This document shows, in pieces, positions 10,460 through 19,561 of a DNA stretch of 64,000 nucleotides (positions are counted from its first letter, which is position 1; every line of letters begins with the position of its first letter). Origin of the DNA: Gnetum montanum (Eukaryota; Streptophyta; Gnetopsida; Gnetales; Gnetaceae); assembly GCA_015680685.1 (NCBI GenBank), contig MNCI01025456.1, positions 527,858 to 591,857 on the forward strand, given 5' to 3'. The notes below the pieces were generated by a model that did no database searches, was not told where the DNA came from, and worked only from the letters and a program-made list of their open reading frames with translations. The translations under genes were made by a program, and so were the position numbers.

Positions 10460-11986
10460 AAGTCAAGAGACATGATTTGCAGACTATACCTAAGGATGAA
10501 GAGTTAACTGACCCGGCGGGAGGGACTGAAGTGCTAGGGGAAGGAACTGGAGACACGGAACCACTAGATGATCAGGCGGAGACTGAAGAGATGTTCAGTG
10601 ATTTTCTCAAAGGCAACTTGGACCTTGGAGCCCCTCCCACACCGGAGGAGACTGGACGGAATGGTATGTCTCGTTACTTAGTTGTGTAGCCTAATATATC
10701 TTTATCTCATCGTGAATTTTTCGTTTGACTCAGAGGAGAGCGAGACCATCCCTGAGAAGGAGCCAGAGATTCCCCCTGAAGTGCCGCCAAAGGTCAGCAC
10801 GTCATGCACTGATGGACCTTTTACTTGGATGGAAATGCCAAGTAAGAGGGATTTTGTAGCTGGTGTGGCCGAAGAGGTCGTTGAGCGGATTGAAGGGATC
10901 CATCCTGAAATAGGTGTGGGAACTTCCAAAGGTCTTTACCATGTTAGAGTTTGATGCTTGATTTTGTCTGTTCTAACATTTTTCTTTTCTCTATGGATAG
11001 GTGCCCAACTGAGGTGGGATCCGTCCGAGACTGTCACCATAGAGAGCTTGCCCACACATTTCCCAGAAGTTGAACAAGTGCCCAGACCCATTTACGAAGA
11101 GGTAGCAGAGGGCTTTGTTCATAATGCTAAAGCAGTATGGACGTGTAGGCCATCCATTGAGCAATTGTGGCTCTAGATTCAAGCGAAAGAGAAAGAGGTT
11201 TCTGAACTGACGGTGGAACATGACGATCTGAAGGCCCGGTACGAATTTGCCGCAGCCAGATTAAACAATGATCGCTCTTGGCGGACCTCCGAGGTCACGT
11301 ATACGAGGTATTGGAATCTACTCAATCGTCACGCAGGATTGATACGGAGACTAGGGGAGCGCAGGGCCCAAATTGAATTGCTGAACACCAAATGCCAAGA
11401 TTGGAAGGCTTTCGCCTCCAAAGTACGCAAATGGGGGCAAGATGAGAAGAACCACAAGCACCAGTATAACAAGTCACTAAAAGAAGTGTCTATTGAGAAG
11501 TGACAGTTGAAAATGTTTGTGGAAGGCCTTGGTCTGCGCTCTGCCTTTGACACATTCGCCCAAAACACAATTGTAAAGATGGAATCCCCTAAACGGCAGA
11601 TAACAACCGCTTCCAGGGAGGTGTCAGTGGGGGAGTTCCCTTTGAAACGTCCCACCTGGTCGGATGTTGACAAGGGAAAGGCTCTGGCAGATGTTGACTT
11701 GGGTCTCGATGGGATAGACTGGGCAAGTGTTTCCGAAGAGGAAATCCTGCAGCGACTAGAATTCGGCTTGGGGGGATCTCCTATGGTAAGCGTTTCATCT
11801 TTATGAAGTTAGTTGATTGAATAATGTTTGAAATCTTGACATTCGCTTATTCTTGTGTTGGTTATTTCTTTTTGGTCTTTTCAGGATGAAGGTGGCGATG
11901 AAACTGGAGGGGCTGGCTCCAGTGGAGCAGGGGCCTCTAATGCTGGCGGATCAAAGGGGGACGATCGTCATGTCCCAGATGTTTAG
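10460..11986 (+). pseudogene. exons 5-8 of the antisense gene: acidic linker, coiled coil, Gly-rich tail
   Basis: Exons 10460-10663 and 10734-10931 encode an acidic Glu/Pro-rich stretch (EKEPEIPPEVPPK). Exon 11001-11785 encodes a long charged helix region likely to be a coiled coil (QAKEKEVSELTVEHDDLKAR; LIRRLGERRAQIELLNTK). It is interrupted by TAG at 11174 and TGA at 11501, with the frame unchanged on both sides. The last exon encodes a Gly/Ser-rich tail ending HVPDV. Intron borders are GTATGT...CTCAG, GTCTTT...GATAG and GTAAGC...TCAG. Confidence 0.65.
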
Positions 11987-12455
11987 CATTTTAGCCTTCT
12001 TTTTTTTTGTTTTTCAACTTAGATTTATATTGGCACTGTAACTTGAAGATTGTGGAATGAACAGAAACGGTTGATTGTATGTAAAAACTATATATATTTT
12101 TTTTTGTTGATTTTGAGTTTAACATGATATAGGAATGTAAAAATATTTTGGTTTATTTTCCGTTTTGAGTGTATTACGGAAATGTGATTATAAAAGTAAA
12201 ACGAAAAGTAAGTACTAGTTTATGGCCATTTCGGGTCCCATGAGTAGTTTATGGCCATTTCGGGCCCCATGCGTAGTTTATGGCCATTTCGGGCCCCATG
12301 CGTAATTAGGAAATGTTTTAGAGGACGCGGATTGATTTCTCGGTCAACTGATCATTGCTGATCGTGGCTAGTTTTATGTCTTTGCGGACATGATAGTTTA
12401 ATGTCATTTCAAACTTTTTATAGTTTAACGTCATTTCGGACTAAGAGTGATAGTA
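11987..12455. other. non-coding spacer between antisense gene and protease
   Basis: The AT-rich 3' flank of the antisense gene (T-rich tract near 12000-12015, near-polyadenylation words around 12120-12200) is followed by the repeat cluster at 12217-12445. No gene is seen. Confidence 0.6.
12217..12445 (+). repeat. AGTTTA-type repeat cluster on the protease side of the cassette
   Basis: Three near-identical 29-bp units (AGTTTATGGCCATTTCGGGY) start at about 12217, 12246 and 12275. Three looser units follow at about 12368, 12393 and 12421 (AGTTTAACGTCATTTCGGAC). They match the consensus of the clusters at 3368-3692 and 7308-7416. Confidence 0.8.
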
Positions 12456-13397
12456 TCATTTCAGTAATTTTTTGATTTTTTTCGTTTTAATGCTAGACGA
12501 TGTTTCAACAGGTATGATCTGGTATTCAGCGTCCCCTTCATTGATTACGTTAAACGGTAATTCGGCCCAAGGGACTTCTGATGGAATGTCTTTTATGTTA
12601 ACGTTTTCAGATATTTCATTGTCGGTAGGGAGCTCTATATTAGCTTCTACTTGAGGAGGTACAGGCATTTCTGTTTGAGGAGGCTTTTGTTCCATGTCAA
12701 ACAATTTACTGCTTACCGATGGTTGCAGATTCTCGTTATTTTGGCTAGGGTTTTCAAGTTCAACTTCCGAGCCCTGGTCCATGTCCATATGCGATGAGAT
12801 AATGGGAGTGGCTGCTTCACCGTGTATGATGATTTCTCCGCCTTCATAAGGCAGGTGAATTTCTTGGTGTATGGGGGAAGAGACAGCTCCCAGTTGGGCT
12901 AACCAGGGTCTTCCCAATATTAGGTTGAACCCCAGCATCTCATCCACTACTAGGAAATCGGCAGACGTTGGGAATTGATCTCCTGCTATGAAGTCTAAGA
13001 TTATTGTGCCTTTCACCATTACGCGTGACCCACTGAATGACCTTAAACATGTAGTCGTGGTTGGTTTAAGTAGTTCAGTAAGTCCTAGTTGTTCAATGAT
13101 GTGGTACGACACAACGTTTGTCGCAGCTCCATCATCTACATGGACCCTATGTATTTTAAACCAATTTATACAGATTGTTATGAACATGGGGGCTGTTGTT
13201 ACCTCCTTCGTTTTCTTATCCACCTTGATGTTGTCATCATGAAAGCTTAGAGGCTTAGGAGTAGTCTCGCGAGGCGAAAACATCGCCGCATGGATGGAGG
13301 GTTCGTTTGGGGGTAAGTCCTCGCTTACCGGGATTGACGTTAACATGTGCACTAAAGCTTCCCGATGTGTTTGAGATGTTAGGACTAAGTCATACAA
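12456..13397 (-). pseudogene. Tat protease
   Basis: The minus-strand frame carries the retropepsin region: VDDGAATNVVS (the D-S/T-G position with DG retained) and FNLILGRPWLAQLGAV, the second conserved block of Tat/Athila proteases. It is in frame with gag upstream, separated by a TAA at 13437-13439. The C-terminal part after the protease is acidic and ends at TAA 12456. The RT leader resumes 5.2 kb away at 7262 in the same frame. Confidence 0.85.
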
Positions 13398-13436
13398 GCT
13401 CAGTGAAGTGTTCTTTTGTTTTAATGCTTGTGTGAC

Positions 13437-14252
13437 TTATGTCAAGGCAGCTACAAAGTTTTCACTGTTAGGGGTGTTTCTATCGGTGCTGACTGGATCC
13501 ATCGGACCCAACAGTTTTATCTCTCGTTTTGTTGGCTTGTCATTTTTTGGAGCTGTCGTTTTAGATGATTCATGTTTTTCAGACGACTCACCTTCATTGC
13601 CTGCGCCTGGTTGATCGTTAGACGATGACATGGGTATAGAGTTGAGGGGAGTGGGCTTAGGTGGCCCCAAAGCTAGCCGTTGGTGCTCTTTCTCCAAGCG
13701 TTCTCGCGTAAGCCTATCTGCCAGGCGTTCTCGTGTGTTATGTGGAGATGGAGTTGGCCTCGGAGTTTGGGGTTGCCCAGAAACCTTTACGACGTAGGGA
13801 GCATGGCGGGGCTGCGGGTACGATTGGGCAGGGGTTTGCGCAGGTAGCCTGACGACGTACGGGGTTGGTCTTGGCAGAGGCTGGGCCTCTGTCGTTGCAA
13901 TGGTAGGTGATACTCGGACTACGAAAGGGGTAGGCCGAGCGTGAGGGGTTGGTGTACTTGTGGGGTTAGCCGAAGGAATGCGCACTATGTATGGTTGTCG
14001 ACGTGTCATGACGTTAGAGGTGGGTATGGTGGAGGGCACTCGGATTATGAATGGCCGCTGCGGGGCATGAGGTGATTGAGGTGTAGAGTTAGCAGGAGGG
14101 ATCTGAACCACGAATGGTTTGTTAGATGTTTCTTGTTTGTTTTCAGGATAGATGATGCTGATGCAGCGTGTGCTTAAGTCATCATCACAATAGATTGAGG
14201 TAATTACGTACGATGCCTCTTTAGCGTTCAGGGGGTCTTTATACCCCCCCAT
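13437..14252 (-). pseudogene. gag-protease linker with PY/FVVR repeats
   Basis: This Pro-rich stretch contains about six imperfect repeats of 19-25 residues, each with a core such as PFVVQIP, PFIIRVP, PYIVRIP, PFVVRVS, PYVVRLP and PYVVKVS. It lies between the gag zinc-knuckle part and the protease. It is in the gag-pro frame, bounded by stop codons at 14262 and 13437 that probably replaced glutamine codons. Function unknown. Confidence 0.7.
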
Positions 14253-14261
14253 GGTCTGGTT

Positions 14262-16547
14262 TTACGGTTGGACGAGGTTAGCCTCGTCAAAAGTGATCTT
14301 GCCATCACCAATCATCCTCTGGATGTCCTGCTTCAGGGTGAAGCAGTAATCCATTCCATGCCCGTTGCGTTGGTGATAGTCGCAGAAGCGATCCATCCTG
14401 AATCCTTTGGGCACGGGCGGCTCATCCGGCGTTGCCAGGCTTGGGTTCTGTACGAGTTGACAGAACCGGTCATGTCTTTGGATAGCCGCCAGGGATAATT
14501 GCTTGTGTTGCATCAATCCAGCCTTTAAGAGTTGATCAAAGAGCTGGGTTGGCTTCATCGGCAAAGGCGTGTACTGAGAGGGTTCCTTCCTCTCGTAGTT
14601 ACGCGTACGGTTCGTCGGGTTTTGTGATGACGATTCTGGGGCTGTTGTGGGAGCGGGCTGATAGTAGTTAGTGGGGGGAACGGGTGGTTTGTATTGATGT
14701 GTGGTGTTTGTTTGTTGTGCCCCCGCTATTGCTGCTACAGTTGCCTTGGCCTTTTCTTTGTCTTTCTTAGTGTGTTGGTTTCTGAAGGCCAGGTATGCAG
14801 GGTCGTTGCTGTTTTGAGCAGCTTCCTCTATGTTTTTGATTTGTTCAAATGCTTGATTCAGATCACGCGCATTGAGGTAATACAGTTTCGACTTGAAGAA
14901 GTCATTAACAGCCCCTTTCAGTATTGTGAGCAGATATGTTGGAGAGATTGGGTCGTGCAACTCGTTGAGAGCTGCGCTCCATCTCTGAATGAACTTCTAC
15001 ACTGGTTCGAGCGGCACTTGCTTGATCTGCATGAGGCTATCCAGTGTTGCTTTGGGTTTCAAGTTATACTTGAACCTGGTCACAAACTGGTGTAGAAGAT
15101 CGTCCAGGGAAAGGATGGAATTCCTGGGCAAGGCCCAGTACCAGTCGAGTGCCCTTCCCGCGACGGACATGGGGAATACTCGTAGTATTGAGTGGGGCCA
15201 TGCCTGAGGGAGTGCGCACTCTAATCTGAACGTGATGAGGTGGGCATTGGGGTCTGTTTCCCCGTTATACTTAGTCAGCATTGGGAGGGGGACACCCTTG
15301 GGCAAAGTCAATGGCGGGACAGAGGAGCTGATAGGGTCATCATTATAGAAATCTACTACTTTCAGCTCTCCATCAGCGACGGTTTTGAGGCACTTTACCT
15401 CATCTGTCAATTCCTGCATCAGTTTTTTAGCATCCGCCCAATCTTGGGTGCTCGATGAAGCTACAGGCTGGGGGTGCGGAGCTGCATACCAGCTAGATTG
15501 CTGGGTCACGGGTTGAAGAGCTGAAGGCTGGGTGATCAGCAGTTGTGCCTGTGGGTAGTTAACGGTGGGCGATGCTAAGGCTAAGATGTTGAAAGGAAAA
15601 TGTTGTGGTTGTTTTTGTTGCTACAGCTGGGGCTGTGCTTGAGGAGCATTGATCGGGGGGATTGCATGGGGCAGGATGTGATGATGGGGAATTTGATGTG
15701 ATGACGCCCCCCTTGCTAGCCACTGTCCCGCTACGTTGTCTGCAGGGACTCCCTGCTGGGCTGGGGCTGCTTGGGGAGCTGTATGCATCTGGATATGGGG
15801 TATGAAGTGAGCTAATGTAAACGTGGGGATCACATGCGGCATCCCAATTACGTGAGGTGGGAACATTGGTCCCATGCCATCATGAGGAGGCGGTGCTTGT
15901 GAGGATGGGCCCGCAGCTGCATTAGGGGTGACTGTTAGAGGGAAGGTGTGAGGTTGGGGATCGCTCGAGAGCGGAATGTGTACGAGTACTGGCGTTTCCG
16001 GTGGTGGCATCTGAACTTGGGCGAATCTAGGGCATTGTACGGGCAAGACTTCCCCTGTCCCGGGATGGAAAATGGGGTTCATCTGTGCTTGGGGGCTCAA
16101 GGTGTGATATGAGTCTCCCTGCTCAGATTGGGCAGCGAACTCATCTTCTTTCTCTGGCTGAGGCTCTAGCGTGGGTTGGTCCAATGACTGGCTCCTGTGC
16201 AGAAGGAGCTGAGTAAAGAGCTCCGAGAATTGTTCTGGAACGGGGATTACGTCATATGGGGAAGGGATGAACTCATGTCCTCCCCTGTGTAAGAGTTCGA
16301 ATTGTCTCTTTACTTTGATCTTAGCCCGATCCACTACTAGGCCGGCTTGTATCTTAATGCAGATGAAGTTATACTCGTCTTGGGTTATAACGTTAGCATC
16401 TGGATCTCTCCCTTGTAACCTCAAAGACCGACGGGGCCCCATTGTGGATTGCCCTTCCAAATGTGATGTGGTAGATTGCTGGGCAGCTATGGTGTCTGAG
16501 ATGTTGATGTACTGGGTAGTGGCAGCAGTGGTGTTTACGGGATTCAT
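14262..16547 (-). pseudogene. Tat gag, broken by in-frame stops
   Basis: The start ATG is at 16545-16547, 334 bp from the 5' LTR. A Gln/Pro/His-rich N-terminal region is followed by the capsid-like segment (YNGETDPNAHLITFR, then WYWALP) and a zinc-knuckle-like motif (CDYHQRNGHGMDYC). One frame runs throughout, with TAG at 15621-15623 and 14997-14999 and TAA at 14262-14264. Gag would form the particle shell. Confidence 0.85.
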
Positions 16548-16880
16548 GATGATAGATTGTGTATGTAAAACGGTTTGGGTGTATGTGGCCGGCGTAGATG
16601 AATCTACAACGTAAGTGTCAGCGTAGACGCTGGTCTGCGGGCAGCGTAGACGCTAAGTGTGCAACGTAGACGCTAGCGTAACCGTGTAGCATAGACGTTG
16701 GCATAAGTTAGGCGACGTAGGTGCTAGGGTAAGTGTGCAGCGTAGACGCTGGAAGGTTGACAGCGTAGACGCTGAGAGTCGGGGGTTTGAATAGGACAGC
16801 GAAAACACTGATGAGCGTAGACACTGAGGAGCGTACAGTCAATTTGTTTAAGCGGAGGCCCTCCTTCTAGCTCCAATTTC
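16548..16880 (-). other. Tat leader: GCGTAGACGCT repeats and primer-site region
   Basis: Copies of the GCGTAGACGCTG palindrome type lie between about 16600 and 16830. Next to the LTR the minus strand reads GAAATTGGAGCTAGAAGG. The TGG there could begin a primer-binding site, but I do not recognise the matching tRNA. Confidence 0.5.
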
Positions 16881-18160
16881 TGTACCGCCTGAAATCGTCG
16901 GTCCCCGGCTGGAAGGAGAAACAGAGACCGTGGGATCGCAGGATGAGCACAGATGATCCTACCTTCGCCTGAGGGTGAGCTGGAATGCACGAAGGTAGGG
17001 TACCTTAGGTGGTCCGCACATGGATCAGACAAGGATTTCCCCGAGCGTCACCGAAGTGTTATACGCTGGGTTATACGTAAATAGTGTAGCGGGCATAAAA
17101 TAGAGCGAACAGTGAAAACAGGGTGTAAACAAAATGTGGATGGCGTAACAGCGTAAACAATGTAAACTAATATATGCAGCGTAAACTAAGCGTAAACCTG
17201 AACACAGCGTAAACTGGGCTTAAAGCGTAAACAAGGCGTAAACTGGGCGTAAAGCGTAAACAGAGCGTAAACAGGGCGTAAGCAGAAACACATGCAAGAA
17301 GTCAGCGTAAACTGTAAGTCGGAAACTGTAAACTGTATCATGAAGTGGAAATGTAGTGCACCAGTCTAACGCAGTTGTGGCTGAACACAAGGCGGACATA
17401 AAGCCCCGGTGGGTGCAGGGATGCGACTGGTTCGCAAAGTAGGCGGAGCGTAGAGACTGTGCTCGGCGTATAGAACTTCCAGCGTAAGCGTAAGAGGTTT
17501 TGGTTTGCAGCGTAATTGCTCTGGGGTCTGCTCTTGTAAATTTTTGCTGACCTCAAATACGTGGAAGACTGGGCCTTTTATAGGTGGGGTTTTACCGGGA
17601 AAATCGAGTTGGAAGACACGTGGCGTGTCGACCGGGTGTGTACAATTTAGAAATCTGGTATACGCTGGGCGTATACGCTACATCAGGCCAGCGTATACGC
17701 TGGGCGTATACGCTGGGCTTGCTGGGCGTATACGCTACATCAGGCCAGCGTATACGCTGGGCGTATACGCTGGGCTTGCTGGGCGTGTGAACTCTGGTGG
17801 ATGCTGGCGTATACGCTGGGCGTATACGCTGATGGATGTTGGCATATACGCTGGGCGTATACGCTGATGGATGTCGACTTGCTTCAATTCTTGCTCCTGT
17901 TGCACCTGCTGAGCGTACATGTGAGGAGTGTATGCTGGGCGTCGGGCGTATACGCTGAGCGTATACGCTGGGCGTGTACGCTAATGGACGTTGGCGTATA
18001 CGCTGGGCGTACACGCTGGCACAACACTTGGTAAAAACCAAGTCTTTCGATCCTCAAAGTTGCCATGTGTGACTTCAAATGTAGCCAAAGTCGTCTGAGG
18101 GTCACGGGGACCTGCTTCTTGCTGGACAAGTGCCAAACTCGAAATTTTTGTGGTGTTTCA
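16881..18160 (-). repeat. 5' LTR of the Tat element
   Basis: This 1280-bp partner of 1029-2337 has U3 with a long GCGTATACGC array (about 17655-18015), a TATA box at 17574-17584, and a short GCGTAAAC minisatellite (about 17210-17282) in R/U5. The array lengths differ from the other LTR in opposite directions, as expected for rapid slippage or unequal exchange after insertion. Confidence 0.92.
17574..17584 (-). promoter_or_regulatory. TATA box of the Tat 5' LTR
   Basis: The minus strand reads CCTATAAAAGG. It should position the start of the element's sense transcript about 30 bp further left, with the palindrome array immediately upstream. Confidence 0.7.
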
Positions 18161-18165
18161 ATCAC

Positions 18166-18642
18166 TTGATACACCCAACAATGACATAGCTTGGTAATTC
18201 CAACAACTGATACATATATATAGGAACATGTTGAAAGGTTATGGAATAGACACTCATCACTTATATGCTACAATAGGATTTCTTTTCTATTCCTACTTAA
18301 TTAGGTAAAATTGCTATTCATATATAATTAGCAATATGGCTTATGGACTACTACAACATCGTTGATCATAACCCTTGACTATACTTAAGCATATGAATTA
18401 AGGACTAGTACAAATATGATTAGGAAGATAATAACATATGATCATCTAACTAAGCCAAATGTTACTACTAATCTATCTATAAATTATGATATGATCTATC
18501 ATTATTGTCACAACCTAGAAATTTGCATAAATTTAACTATATAAGTTAATGCATATGATTAATTCTTTAATGTAGTCAAACGCATTTCAACATATCAACT
18601 CATTTTTATTAGTGTTATTATTGTTGTTGTTGTTCTTGTTAG
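18166..18642. other. eroded LTR remnant and AT-rich flank
   Basis: The first part (CTTGGTAATTCC and surrounding words) continues the LTR-like sequence broken at 1028. Beyond about 18330 nothing is recognisable. Confidence 0.4.
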
Positions 18643-19561
18643 TGATGAGTGGCTGAAGGGTACCCCTACATCCAACCATAAGAATCATAGAGTGCTCATG
18701 CGTGATCCGATTAAATTCTATGGACCTTATAGCTTCTAATGCACTAGCCTTCTAGGAAGTGAACCTTGCCCTAAGGTCATTTGTCGTCTTCTCAATTACA
18801 CTTATGAAGAATAATGGTATGGTTAAGAGTAATCAAGGCATATGATTTTTGTCCTTTTGTGTTTTATGGTTTTGGTGCTTGAAGAGAGAGATAGAGTAAT
18901 TTAATAACTAATTTAATTTAACTAACTAACTAATCTCTAACTAATCCTAACATAAGCATCTAGTCCCACTTTCTGTACACATCCTGAACCCACATATCCA
19001 TTGCTGGGTTACCAAGCGCTATGCTACTAGGTGCACCAAGCAATAATTCTATTAGGATTACAAAACAAATACGTGTTATGCTTGAAACATTTATACTTAT
19101 GTATTTAATCTATCTATCTTATCTCACTTAATTAGATTAATTACTAAAAATCATTAAATAATTAACTTAAAACATTAAATACATAAATAAATATCTAAAC
19201 TATCCAAAATGCTACAAGGTTTATTAAGGAGCTTGTCTTTATTGTCATACACTCTATCATGCTCAGGTACAACAATGCTTAAATAAAGATCCATACACTT
19301 AATGACTCCTACTATGGGCACTCAAGAGAAATATTCTAACTTTCAAATGTAAAAATTGCAAGAGTTTGGCTACTACTATGAATCTAATGCCCATAAACAT
19401 GATTGGGAGCTTGGATTTATAGTTTTTGATAGTACTGCATCAATAGGGCCACATCAACATAGCAAACGCTACGTCGACATGGCCCCATTAATGCGACAAC
19501 ACCATGTAAATAGGGCCCCATCGACAAGGGCCCATTGATGTAGCACATTGATGCTTCATTT
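18643..19561 (-). repeat. probable solo LTR, Athila-like family, same subfamily as B
   Basis: Its plus-strand start TGATGAGTGG and GGTACCCCTAC match the B LTRs at 24297 and 43944. The U3 end (about 19430-19560) has repeated GGGCCCCATCGAC-type words, with a TATA box on the minus strand near 19410-19420. No primer site or internal sequence adjoins. Flanks GTTAG (18638-18642) and GTTAA (19562-19566) could be an imperfect duplication. The right edge is uncertain. Confidence 0.65.

Larger units (their letters stand above)
7762..11986 (+). pseudogene. spliced accessory gene inside the Tat element, antisense to it, decayed
   Basis: Eight proposed exons: 7762-7892, 8429-8878, 8967-9235, 9326-10366, 10460-10663, 10734-10931, 11001-11785 and 11885-11986 (TAG stop 11984-11986). 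All introns are GT...AG, and the codon phases (2, 2, 1, 1, 1, 1, 0) join without a frame break, giving about 1,060 codons. Four in-frame stops (7831, 9412, 11174, 11501) mark it as decayed: three TAG and one TGA. An alternative start is ATG at 8418, without exon 1. The weakest junction is the intron 10367-10459. Order of parts: HAD/FCP1-like domain, unassigned middle domain, acidic proline/glutamate-rich linker, coiled coil, Gly/Ser-rich tail. Gene capture by Tat elements is known. A multi-intron antisense gene between protease and RT is not an arrangement I recognise. Confidence 0.75.
1029..18160 (-). mobile_element. Tat-lineage Ty3 LTR retrotransposon, 17.1 kb, decayed
   Basis: Two LTRs of about 1.3 kb (1029-2337 and 16881-18160), each TG...CA, bound an interior read on the minus strand in the order gag, protease, reverse transcriptase, RNase H, second RNase H, integrase. 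The second RNase H after the ordinary one is the hallmark of the Tat clade (Ogre, Retand and relatives). Flanking bases are GTCAC (1024-1028) and ATCAC (18161-18165), a 5-bp target duplication with one mismatch. gag-pro and pol occupy one consistent minus-strand frame, broken by in-frame stops and by a 5.2-kb antisense gene cassette between protease and reverse transcriptase. It is not coding-competent as it stands. Confidence 0.93.

Noticed and set aside
10224-10556. Minus-strand frame opposite the antisense gene
   Set aside because: It is a shadow of exon 4 and the following intron; no motif and no link to the element's own pol frame.
14694-15458. Plus-strand frames across gag
   Set aside because: They mirror the gag reading frame; codon patterns fit the minus strand only.
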